From positions 62,001-126,000 of the forward strand of contig JAGPNK010000038.1 of the NCBI GenBank assembly GCA_020746835.1: 64,000 nt of DNA. Direction: 5' to 3'. The position numbers and the translations under genes are program-made. This stretch comes from Stachybotrys elegans (Eukaryota; Ascomycota; Sordariomycetes; Hypocreales; Stachybotryaceae). A model generated the notes under the pieces. The model did not search any database and was not told where the DNA came from. It saw only the letters and a program-made list of their open reading frames with translations. Every line of letters starts with the position of its first letter. The stretch's first letter is position 1. Shown here in pieces: positions 49,288-57,583 of the stretch.

Positions 49288-49503
49288 GTGGAGGATAACG
49301 AAGACGAAGGGGGAGAGAGGGAGCTGGGGGCGTTCGATGTAGCGGACCTCCTAGAACCCGATGAGAAGGTGGTCATGACCTGCGATACAGTATCAGCCAC
49401 AGAAATCGTCAAGCTCATTGCGGTTAACTCTCTCGGGGAGTATAAGAAAGTGCTAAAGCAAGCCCAAGACCTACTTGTCCTCTCTCTTCATAATACATAT
49501 TAG
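49288..49503 (+). other. Possible coding fragment
   Basis: An acidic 71-codon open stretch (EPDEKVVMTCDTVSATEIVK and LGEYKKVLKQAQDLLVLSL) looks protein-like but has no ATG and no visible splice acceptor; family unknown. Confidence 0.25.
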
Positions 49504-49632
49504 TATTTGTAATGAAAGGCTCTTCCAAGGGCATTTTGCTATTTATTATCAATAGGCAATTTATTTAATTCCTCTAATTCTACTAAAAGTAGGTATTTGA
49601 AGTTAATTTTAAGATGTCTTAATAGCTCAACG

Positions 49633-50285
49633 TTAGAGCTCCGTACAGTTAACTATCCAGGACATTTTCTCCATATCCATTAGCCCCAGTGCCTGCTTTT
49701 GAGTCTCGCTCAGATGCATAGCAGTGCTATAAGCCTTGACTAAGGCATTGTTTAAATCTCTCCATATCTGTTGTAATTCTAATAATTCGCCTTTAAGCCA
49801 CTGATTTTGATTCTCTAGCATTTGAACTGTTTGTATGGGTTGATATAAGTTTTGTTTAGTTACTTGGTTAAGTAAATCGTTAATATCAAGTGAATCTAAA
49901 TACACACTGGAAGTAGGTCGGGGAATAGAAATCATAATTAAGTCTAGAGTATGTATAGATAGATTAGTTAAAGTATTAACACCTACCATAATAAGTTGAA
50001 ATTTATATTTAGGAGCATAAACTATACCTAGAGCTACTTCTAGCTCCCTGTATATATGGCTTAGCATAATCCTCTAGCCTTGGCTAGTTTAAGTTGCTTT
50101 TTGTCTAATAACTGCAATTTAGACCATTGTAGGGACATTCGATGCAATATCAACTCCTGACTCCAAGTTATTTCACCTGATGTTAGGCATCCGTCCACTT
50201 TAGCATTAGGGTATGGAAGAGTGGTATTGGGTCCAAATCGGCATAGTGGTTCAATAAACCCTGTACACCTACGGCCTTTTCCCAT
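49633..50285 (-). CDS. Two overlapping small ORFs (74 and 144 aa), unrecognised
   Basis: ORF 1 starts with ATG at 50285 (MGKGRRCTGFIEPLCRFGPN) and stops at 50061. ORF 2 starts with ATG at 50067 (MLSHIYRELEVALGIVYAPK) and stops at 49633; its C-terminal half is a helical, coiled-coil-like stretch (MLENQNQWLKGELLELQQIW). The two overlap by seven bases in ATGCTAA, where the stop of ORF 1 and the start of ORF 2 share sequence. No good intron joins them. They may be one gene with a frame change, or a genuine stop-restart pair. No family recognised. Confidence 0.5.
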
Positions 50286-50845
50286 GTTGAGTGTAGCGTA
50301 GAGATATGGTAGAATGCATGAAATGATTTTAATTTACTGTTATTACATGCATATATATACTATAACCACAGTATACAAGTACCGGCTGTATACATAGTAG
50401 TCGTGATCTGCGTTAGCATTTCATGAATACCGGTACCGGTACTAATGCGCTTTCTATACAAGCTAAAAGATCCATAATGTGTCTGCTATCGTGTGACATT
50501 ATCTAAGTACTAAATCCACTTCTGGGTATAAAATCCAATTTTGGCTCCTGAACATCACTGAGTAGGAACTCAGCGCTCAGGCCCACCCACAATAGCCACT
50601 ATTAGCTCTTGTAATCAAGGGCAGTGCAGGCAGTCTCCATTGCGCCCTGGGGAAGGTGGATGTTTCAATCCAGTGATCTTTACCGGTTGCATTGGGTCAG
50701 GCAACATGTAATAAGCCATTACTGGTTATTATACAATTGGACTATATGTAGCTCCTATCCATGTCTCTATACATAATGATAGAAAGGGTAATCATATGGC
50801 TTTCAATTCTATATTGGTTCTTCATATAGCACCTTGCTTTGCAAT
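50286..50845. other. Intergenic region between divergent small genes
   Basis: It contains TACCGGTACCGGTACT-like short repeats near 50438 and the motif CCAATTTTGGCTCCTGAAC at about 50535; otherwise nothing recognisable. Confidence 0.5.
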
Positions 50846-51202
50846 ATGTCGCTTAATCAACATGGAATGGAAAAGAAGAGGGACAGAAGCAGCGAAAATT
50901 TCAAAAAAAGATGGCACACCTTTGCAAGAAATGGATTCCGTGTTCACAAGTCCTATCATGCCGACGTATATATCCTTCTACGTCGTAAAGGGCAGATATA
51001 TGAATTTAAATCTACCGAGCGAGCATGGCCGCTACAACCCGAGGATATTGTATGCTTTATTGGCCTTTGGTTCGAGTGGCTTTGCTAACTATAGGGTCAG
51101 GAAAGTTACTATCCAGTACCTATTCAGATTACGGCAGCTACTATAGCTTCTCTGGGGGAAAAAAGGCAGTGCAATTCAGACGAAAAAAATTGTATAACTT
51201 AG
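50846..51202 (+). CDS. Miniature MADS/SRF-like protein, 103 aa
   Basis: Exons 50846-51049 and 51095-51202; the intron has a textbook branch and acceptor (GCTAACTATAG). Residues about 11-55 (SSENFKKRWHTFARNGFRVH, then YHADVYILLRRKGQIYEFKS) follow the MADS/SRF pattern of a basic KR-F.KR helix, a Y.A.V.++++R+G+.YE+.S strand pair. The usual MADS domain is larger and has a dimerisation extension; here only the core is present and the C-terminus is unrelated. Similar short SRF-type proteins occur in Fusarium-type genomes from memory. Could be a DNA-binding protein or a dominant-negative partner (inference). Confidence 0.6.
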
Positions 51203-51316
51203 ATTATAATAAGTAACATTTAATCTCAGTAGCTTGCATAAAAATAAGAAAAGAAAAAGAAAAAGATAAGGGTCTGTAATACTTGGAGTTATAGAATCCT
51301 ATACTTGTTTTCTCGT

Positions 51317-51661
51317 TTAAACTCCTTTACTTATGGTGGTCTTGAGGTCTTTCTCTTTGCTAGCCTTTGCTTTTAACTTTCTTTCCTCCCAAGTTTTCAA
51401 CATCTCTTGACTTAGGTTTTCCTTCGGCTCTAAAGTTGGTGCCCAGAATACTTTGAACTTCTTAACGCCATTATGCAAAACTTCATCGACTACTTCCCCC
51501 TCCCACTCGAAATAGAAGAGAGGATTTCCATTAGGGTCGAATTCGGTAAAGGTAGCATCTGGTGCGTTCATGCCTAAGGCGGCGTGGTCATGTGTATGAC
51601 TCAGACTGGGCACGACTGAGTCAGATACAGGTGCCGAGCTCCCTGGGTTAACAAACGCCAT
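51317..51661 (-). CDS. Small chromodomain-like protein, 114 aa
   Basis: Start ATG at 51661 (context AAAATGG) is preferred to the in-frame ATG at 51730, which would add 23 hydrophobic residues. Residues about 50-100 (EGEVVDEVLHNGVKKFKVFW, TLEPKENL, WEERKLKAKA) have the order of a chromodomain: a strand with E.VD..., three-stranded sheet with K(Y/F)KVxW, the WEPEENL-like segment with the first Trp replaced by Leu, and a C-terminal helix. No other domain. Chromodomains read methylated histones; also common in retrotransposon integrases. Ends in KDLKTTISKGV. Confidence 0.5.
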   Translation of the reverse strand: MAFVNPGSSAPVSDSVVPSLSHTHDHAALGMNAPDATFTEFDPNGNPLFYFEWEGEVVDEVLHNGVKKFKVFWAPTLEPKENLSQEMLKTWEERKLKAKASKEKDLKTTISKGV

Positions 51662-52163
51662 TTTAGGTAAAGACAGAGAAATGGATAAAGGTTGATAGGG
51701 CGCCCAAAATACCAAAGCGGGTAGGCACATGCGTTTATAACTGCTCAACGAATGCTTGGTGCACGGTATGCTCCATTTTTCTTAAAGAGCCAGAAAGGGC
51801 CCGCAAGCTTACAATGTGGATATGACCTCTGAACCCCGGAGCCTACCACGACGTACTGCAATTAGTGGGTCAGTATCTATTGTAAGTATCGCTTGCAGTT
51901 CATTACCTCCTTAAGCCAAAGAGCCAGAATCAGCTCTTTGGCTTTTGCAGTCCATGCATATCAACATCCAACATTCCAAGTAGGCGTGTATTTATATATA
52001 TACAGTGTGCTGTATGTATATTTGTATGTACTGTATATTGAATATACATACAGAGGAGTCTGAAAATTCACTGCATATTATCCGTATGCAGCACGTCGAA
52101 CCCAGCAGATTTCACTCTGAACCAACTGTAACCTTCTGAAAAAGGCTCCCGCTAGAAAGAGAC
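51662..52163. other. Intergenic, no gene seen
   Basis: 51985-52045 has TA-rich simple sequence (TATATATATACAGTGTGC). Two stretches repeat AAGAGCCAGAA (about 51785 and 51918). Confidence 0.5.
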
Positions 52164-52616
52164 TTACTGCAACTTTGCTAGTGAAGAATGTAAAATAATA
52201 GCTAAGCTACTACCAGTAAGGACTGACAGCATAGTGGCAAGGATAGAAGTCTGAAAGATTGCAATACCCGCAACAGTTACCAATAGTGTGTAAGGTTGCG
52301 TACTCAAGGCCCCCTGCCAACCGAAAAATCGAAGGAAATTGTCGGTCTTGCCTCCAACTCGTACGCAAGCGGTCATAAAGATAGCGCTGCTGAGTAGTTT
52401 CCAGTGACTAAGGAGAGAGTATGTAATAGCTATCACAAAAACAGCAAAATAATGTTTCGAAAAATGAGAGAAATTGCGTGTCATACGTAGTTTCCAACTG
52501 ATCAAGTTTACAGGAGTTGACATTTCTTTAATGTCCAAAAGTTCAATGACCAATTCCAGGCTTTTCCGAAGATACGATGAAACTTTCAAAATGCTAATAA
52601 AGGTGTTTTCTGACAT
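52164..52616 (-). CDS. PRA1 (prenylated Rab acceptor)-family-like membrane protein, 150 aa
   Basis: ATG at 52616. After a soluble N-terminus (PVNLISWKLRMTRNFSHFSK) come a hydrophobic pair (HYFAVFVIAITYSLLSHWKL) and, after a polar loop (RVGGKTDNFLRFFGWQ), another hydrophobic pair (TLLVTVAGIAIFQTSILATM, LTGSSLAIILHSSLAKL). This is the four-helix, two-hairpin plan of PRA1/Yip3 proteins, which act at the Golgi/ER with Rab GTPases. Length is near the family's 160-180. Match is by pattern only; it looks intact though divergent. Confidence 0.5.
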   Translation of the reverse strand: MSENTFISILKVSSYLRKSLELVIELLDIKEMSTPVNLISWKLRMTRNFSHFSKHYFAVFVIAITYSLLSHWKLLSSAIFMTACVRVGGKTDNFLRFFGWQGALSTQPYTLLVTVAGIAIFQTSILATMLSVLTGSSLAIILHSSLAKLQ

Positions 52617-53045
52617 GTTTGCTGTACAGTAATTCTTTCTGGCTTGACCGGGTATATGTAGACCATCAAAGTAGCAATCGATGTCGTGGTATTTATGTAT
52701 TTGTCACGAGGCTGACGTGGGAATATCCCGTCGTCCAAAACTAGCCTCGCCCAAGACCCACCCCTTCTCCAGCTATACCCGTAGTACCTATTACAGTAAG
52801 AACCTCGAACGAGGGACAGGTGCCATAATTGGCTCTTCAGGCTCAACCAGGCTGAGTATATCAAAACGGCTTTTGCGCGTTCCACTTCAGCAGTAGTGTA
52901 TATGAATAAGTCCTTAACAGTAGTAAGTGCATTGTCTCTTCTGGTTCCTCAATCTGTTCATCTTCATCTTTCAATCCACGGTGCCATTGTTCAATTCTAG
53001 GACGAATGCACACGAGCTTGTCGTGAGCAGCCTCCAAAAGTCAGA

Positions 53046-53576
53046 ATGTCGGAACTCGATGAGCGTCATGTCTACAAGTTACCTCATACCAGCAACGAAG
53101 ATGATGTCTTCCCGCGAATTTCTCTGGAAACAATGTTCAACGTCATGCAAGGCAATTACCGAGATAATTACGACCGATCTATTATCGTTGACTGCCGATT
53201 CGACTATGAATACAAGGGTGGACACATCGATGGTGCTGTCAACTTCAGCCATGAAGAGTTGCTCATCAGCCACTTATTTTCAGCCCCTACAGTTGGATGC
53301 ACATTGCTGATCTTCCATTGCGAGTACTCGAAATTAAGGGCACCGACTATGGCATATCATATTCGAGCAAAGGATCGCAATGAAAACAGTGGACAATATC
53401 CAAAGCTTAGCTTTCCGGAAATGTACATCCTGGATGGAGGGTACAATGCTTTCTTTAATCAGCACTTTGATAGCTGCATACCTAGAGGCTATGTTGGGCT
53501 GGATGCCGAAGAATATACAGCTGTGCGTGACCTCGAGCTGGCTCGCATCCGGCGTGCCATGAAAGGTCGCTCTTAA
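53046..53576 (+). CDS. Stand-alone Cdc25-type phosphatase catalytic domain, 176 aa
   Basis: Single ORF, ATG at 53046. Residues 20-150 match the rhodanese-fold catalytic domain of M-phase inducer phosphatase (Cdc25): FPRISLETMFNVMQGNY, IIVDCRFDYEYKGGHIDGAV, the active-site loop HCEYSKLR (Cys92, Arg98, CX5R intact) and FPEMYILDGGYNAFF. Cdc25 removes the inhibitory phosphate from the mitotic Cdk. The usual fungal protein has several hundred regulatory residues before this domain; here only 20 precede it. It is a second, reduced copy by inference, since every fungus keeps a full-length gene elsewhere. Catalytic residues are kept, so it could be an active, unregulated enzyme. Confidence 0.8.
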   Translation: MSELDERHVYKLPHTSNEDDVFPRISLETMFNVMQGNYRDNYDRSIIVDCRFDYEYKGGHIDGAVNFSHEELLISHLFSAPTVGCTLLIFHCEYSKLRAPTMAYHIRAKDRNENSGQYPKLSFPEMYILDGGYNAFFNQHFDSCIPRGYVGLDAEEYTAVRDLELARIRRAMKGRS

Positions 53577-54035
53577 CACCTATTAGAAGCTTCCGGTGGA
53601 GCCTTGAGTCAACGTCGTTAATGGTAGACTACGGTATTGACTACTGCTATACTAGGTATCTAACCTCAAAATACAAACTACAAACTACAACCTGCAACTG
53701 CATTATTCTTATTGTGATGTTCGATCTGGGAGCTGAAGGTTAACATTGGAGAGTGTAGTTTATCCAAAGCCCCCCAAAGACTCCTCGGAGATGGATCTCA
53801 CATTTTAAACGTGGAAATAGTAAATAAATAGAGGGGAGATGGTTCATGATTCATCTCACATTCCCGTCCAAGACTTATCAAAGAAAGGCAATCAAATTCC
53901 CAACGGTCTACCTACTCAATACATACTTTCTTTTTCTTCAACAAGCTTGTTACATACATACCTACTGTATGTATATACTAGGAAGTAAGCTTTTGGAACC
54001 ATTAACGCTCACCCCTCCGACATTCTACATGGATG
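53577..54035. other. Intergenic, no gene seen
   Basis: Contains AT-rich simple sequence and no supported ORF; lies between the 3' ends of the Cdc25-like gene and the 117-aa gene. Confidence 0.5.
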
Positions 54036-54451
54036 TCACTTTTCCATGAACCGTCCTTGTTCCTGCCTGAGTAGTGCTGTGAGATCCTTAATAGCATCTG
54101 TAAGATCCCGGAAGGTTGCATTTGATGTAATACAGCTGCAGCAGTTTTTGCACCGATGCTCCATCGACCCTCTTTGCAGGTCTCCGTTGTAAAGCGTAGG
54201 CCTCCGTAACATTGTGCGTCCTCGTCGATGTCGTGAAGGACTCTGATCATCTCCACTGGACAAAGGTGATCCTGCTGCCGGAGTTGGCATGTAGCTCTCG
54301 TCAGAGGCAATAAAATGCTCAAGGCTGCCGGCACTGTCGCTTTCAACTTCTGTGTCGCTAGCTGATATACAGTATGACCTTAGTTTTCTAACCTAAAAAG
54401 CAAGGGAGCTTTTGTTACTGTACCTGTTGTGTCAGATGAGCAGGATGTCAT
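54036..54451 (-). CDS. Unrecognised 117-aa protein with CKNCCSC motif
   Basis: Exons 54451-54424 and 54361-54036; the intron (GTACAG...ATCAG) joins TSCSSDTT to ASDTEVESD in frame. The protein is Ser/Asp-rich at the N-terminus, has an Arg-rich stretch (SRHRRGRTMLRRP), a cysteine cluster (HRCKNCCSC) and a C-terminal helix (FRDLTDAIKDLTALLRQEQG). Looks nuclear. A further 5' exon may reach into the leader that matches the 57339 gene (the copy at 54573-54976), with a donor near 54552, but no open frame links them cleanly. Confidence 0.55.
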
Positions 54452-54572
54452 TGTGGCGGTTGTACTGGCAATGCTATCAAAACGTTTGCGCTGTTAAAGT
54501 AAGGAAGACGAACATACTGGGTCTAGAGCTACTATATAGAGCAATACTCACCGTCGAGAAAGCGCAATTTTT

Positions 54573-54976
54573 GGCTCTTAGTCATCATATAAGTCAAAGA
54601 TATGATACTATTGAAAAGCCAGTGTCCGGCATGACGTCCTGGGAGAGCAAAGGCGCGAAAAGGCGATAAATGAGAACACAAGTGGGAGAGGCAGAAAGAG
54701 GGGAGGACAGAGAGAGGGGGGACAGAGAGTGGGCGAACAGAGAGAGGGAGAGCAGGGAGAGGGAGTGTTAGAGGGTGGGGGGTGGGGGTGGGGGGGTGGG
54801 CAGAAGGTAGAGGGCGTGTGATCTGTTAGAGCCGTTTTTAGATGTCATCTTACCTAGCAATTGGAACTGCTCGTGGGGTTGCTCACGACAAAAATGGGGA
54901 CCCGGTGGGGTATTTATATTGCTAAAGCTAAAGATCGAGATGACAGGGTATGCACACTAGATGCACTGTAGTGTAG
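54573..54976 (-). repeat. Left copy of an inverted duplication of about 400 bp
   Basis: Read on the minus strand it matches 57203-57583 read on the plus strand: CTACACTACAGTGCATCTAG, then a shared TATA box (AATATAAATACC, 54908-54919), TAGGTAAGATGACATCTAAA, the C-rich tract after CTTCTGCCCACCCCC, and GGACACTGGCTTTTCA near the inner end. Divergence is modest overall, with small indels in the C-rich part. This copy's leader has stops where the right copy is open. Confidence 0.85.
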
Positions 54977-55642
54977 CGGTGGTACAGCGGTTTGGTGAAA
55001 TCCATGGTTAGATCGTCATCCACGGCTTCTGGAAATATGAGCCAGAGTACGGGCTGCTACGTTCTCTAATTTGCCAATTCCGTGTGATTAACCTAGCAGG
55101 GATTGCAGGTGAAGAAGCCAACTGCCTGCAGCCTGTTCTCGATTTAACCCCTCTGTTACTAGTTTCCCTGAAGATCGCTTCATTGGTATTAAAGATAGAT
55201 ATATGCTGTAAACGTAGGGACGCTGCGACTAAAGCGGGCGATGACTCGAAGTGCGACGTAGGCCTCGGGACCGGCGCGTAGGCGTCTTAGGGTCCAGTTG
55301 TTAACATGACATGTGTGTAGAGATGATCATAACCTACATCCTGCAGGGGGCGACGTGACCCTGAATGTGTTCTTTGGCGTCATTGGCGCCGAATAGGTTG
55401 TGTGCGTGCTCATAGTGACTTACAATGCTTACCATGCAGGTCAAATTTGGGGAACAATGCCAGAGTATTTAAAGTTGTCCGTAAAAGCTAAATTTGGCTA
55501 CCACTGATTACTGGTATTCCCAAGTCCCCACCTCCGAACCAGGCATCCAATTCGACACATACCGCACTGCATCACGGCGAGCTACGTATGGGTGCCAAAT
55601 AGTTGGCCAAGGATCTTTTGAAAGAGTAACGATGTGTGTTGA
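54977..55642. other. Gap between the left inverted copy and the GH64 gene
   Basis: No gene supported. Includes the 3' region of the GH64 gene. Confidence 0.5.
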
Positions 55643-56968
55643 TCAGTCTACAAATGTACATCCGCTTGCAGGTGCCCCAACGAAAATAGTTAAAGTGTCT
55701 GCGGCTCCAGAAGAGAGTGTACCAGAAGCGTCCTCGTGATCCGGGTTGACGTCATCGTAGGCGTAAGTATAGCCCTTCCCATCAATTTCATACTTGTGTA
55801 CCAGACGGCTGTAGTGGTTCGTTGGATTTGCCCGATAGTACTGGGAAGAATCTACGCTAGGTTGTATATTCCCATATTCTAGGAGGAGAGTAGAGCGCAC
55901 AAAAGCAGAACATAGCCGTGGGATAACAGCAGTGTGTATGATGTTATCGCCATCCATCTTGCCAAACGGACCACTATCACATCCCCAGATGTCCAGGGCC
56001 GTAGGCTTTTCGTAGTCACGATTATCGCCATCACAGGTGAGGAGAGTTGCAGTAACTCGGCATGTGATATTGCCAGCCTCTGTTTGTGTATTGATAGTTA
56101 AGGGTGTGGTGGCATAGTATTCCCAGACCCGGTCGATGTACCGACTCCAGTAGTGCTCAAAATCGGTGGGGTTGACCATACTGTACTGGCTTGGAGAAAG
56201 AACACGGATAGGTCTTCCGAGCTCATTTACAACGCAAAGGTTGCTCCAGGGAAAGCCGTCGGTATTGGTCTGGATAGCAAGCTCCCTACATATGTCTGCA
56301 ACGGCAGCTGGGCGCAGGCCACATGTGATCTGTGTCTGACTGCCATCGAGAACAGTGAGCTGCATGCCTAATACCATTCCAACGAAGTCAACGAGGCTGA
56401 GGTTAGCATATAGCGTTAAATCAGCAGTGTATGTCAGTTCGACAAATCCCCAGCTCAAGTCAAAACTCGAATCGTTGGGGTCAATTGCTGAGGGATGTAT
56501 CAGGCCATCTCCGTTAGGTGTATTAATGACATAAAAGTTGAGTCTACCCTCGCAAAAATATATTCGGGCTGAGGTGATAGATCTTGTCAGGTTTACTTCT
56601 ATGGACTCTCCCTTCTGGGGCAGGGAGATAGCAACACGTTCGGATATTGAGACGGGTACATGCGAGCCTCCAGAACTGGGGTAGATGAGGGTCCCATCAG
56701 CAGCAACAAAGACAATTGCGTTGTTAGAGTCTAGTCCAGTCAAATAAGCATGAACTTGAGCACCTTCAAAGTTGTTCACAAATTGTACAGATAGTGGTTT
56801 TGATGTGGCACCCTCTCCCCGTCGAACCGCCTCTGAAGGGAATAAGTAAGAGTCCTTGATGATGTCTTCCTCTTCTAAAGTAACGTTTTGAATACCTCTA
56901 GGGCGTGCAATTGTGATATTATTGATGCTATTGGCTTGGCTACCGTTAGCAATATTTGAGAGTGCCAT
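55643..56968 (-). CDS. GH64 beta-1,3-glucanase-like protein, 441 aa, no signal peptide
   Basis: Single intact ORF, ATG at 56968. It matches glycoside hydrolase family 64 (laminaripentaose-producing beta-1,3-glucanase, thaumatin-like fold) along its length: VQFVNNFEGAQVHAYLTGLD, SARIYFCEGRLNFYVINTPN, DLSWGFVELTYTADLTLYAN, VDFVGMVLGMQL, LCVVNELGRPIRVLSPSQYS, TCDGDNRDY and WGCDSGPFG. Fungal GH64 enzymes are normally secreted, but this N-terminus (MALSNIANGSQANSINNITI) has no hydrophobic signal. Either an upstream exon is missing or the protein is intracellular. The gene sits inside the inverted duplication, which suggests it is cargo. Confidence 0.85.
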   Translation of the reverse strand: MALSNIANGSQANSINNITIARPRGIQNVTLEEEDIIKDSYLFPSEAVRRGEGATSKPLSVQFVNNFEGAQVHAYLTGLDSNNAIVFVAADGTLIYPSSGGSHVPVSISERVAISLPQKGESIEVNLTRSITSARIYFCEGRLNFYVINTPNGDGLIHPSAIDPNDSSFDLSWGFVELTYTADLTLYANLSLVDFVGMVLGMQLTVLDGSQTQITCGLRPAAVADICRELAIQTNTDGFPWSNLCVVNELGRPIRVLSPSQYSMVNPTDFEHYWSRYIDRVWEYYATTPLTINTQTEAGNITCRVTATLLTCDGDNRDYEKPTALDIWGCDSGPFGKMDGDNIIHTAVIPRLCSAFVRSTLLLEYGNIQPSVDSSQYYRANPTNHYSRLVHKYEIDGKGYTYAYDDVNPDHEDASGTLSSGAADTLTIFVGAPASGCTFVD

Positions 56969-57202
56969 TTGTATTGCGTATAAAGCCCAGGAAGGCAGAC
57001 ACCCTAAGGTGCATTAGACAAGACTAGGAAAGAGAGAAAGGGGAATGACTGGCTAGCTTGCTCTAGTCTTTGCCTGTATAGGAGCAAAATATGGCCTTGC
57101 GTAAAACAGATACACAATAGCCGTTTTATAAATACAGTAAAATTCATGTTTAGCTTCCCCTTTTTTGGACTAAGTGGATTCTAAGTTAAGGTCACAATAT
57201 GA

Positions 57203-57583
57203 CTACACTACAGTGCATCTAGCACACACACTGTGTCATCCCGATCTTTAGCTTTAGCAATATAAATACTCCACTGGGTCCCCTTTTTTGTCACAAGTAA
57301 ACCCAACGAACAGTTCCGATTGCTATAGAGTAGGTAAGATGACATCTAAAAATGGCTCCAACAGGTCACACGCCCTCTCCCTTCTGCCCACCCCCCCCCA
57401 CACCCCCTCCTCTTGCTCTCGCTCTCTCTGTCCCCCCCTCTGTCCTCGCTTTCCGTCCTCGCTCTCTCCTCCCTTTCCACCTCTCCTACTTGTGGCTTTT
57501 CCGCGCCTTTTGCTCCCCCAAGACGTCATGCTGGACACTGGCTTTCAAGATCATCTTTTTGACGTTTATGATGACTATGAGCT
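57203..57583 (+). repeat. Right copy of the inverted duplication
   Basis: Partner of 54573-54976 (inverted). It holds the promoter, leader and first codons of the 57339 gene. It contains the TATA box TATAAATA at 57261-57268 and a C-rich tract at about 57383-57405. Confidence 0.85.
57261..57268 (+). promoter_or_regulatory. TATA box of the 57339 gene
   Basis: TATAAATA, 71 bp upstream of the first ATG; the same box is present in the inverted left copy, so both outward genes share this promoter type. Confidence 0.6.

Noticed and set aside
52586..52885. Minus-strand ORF upstream of the PRA1-like gene
   Set aside because: Overlaps the start of the PRA1-like ORF in another frame and shows no domain or splice link.
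54002..54346. 114-codon minus-strand ORF overlapping the 117-aa gene
   Set aside because: The alternative spliced frame has better intron sites, an acidic/Ser N-terminus, Cys cluster and helical C-terminus typical of a real protein.
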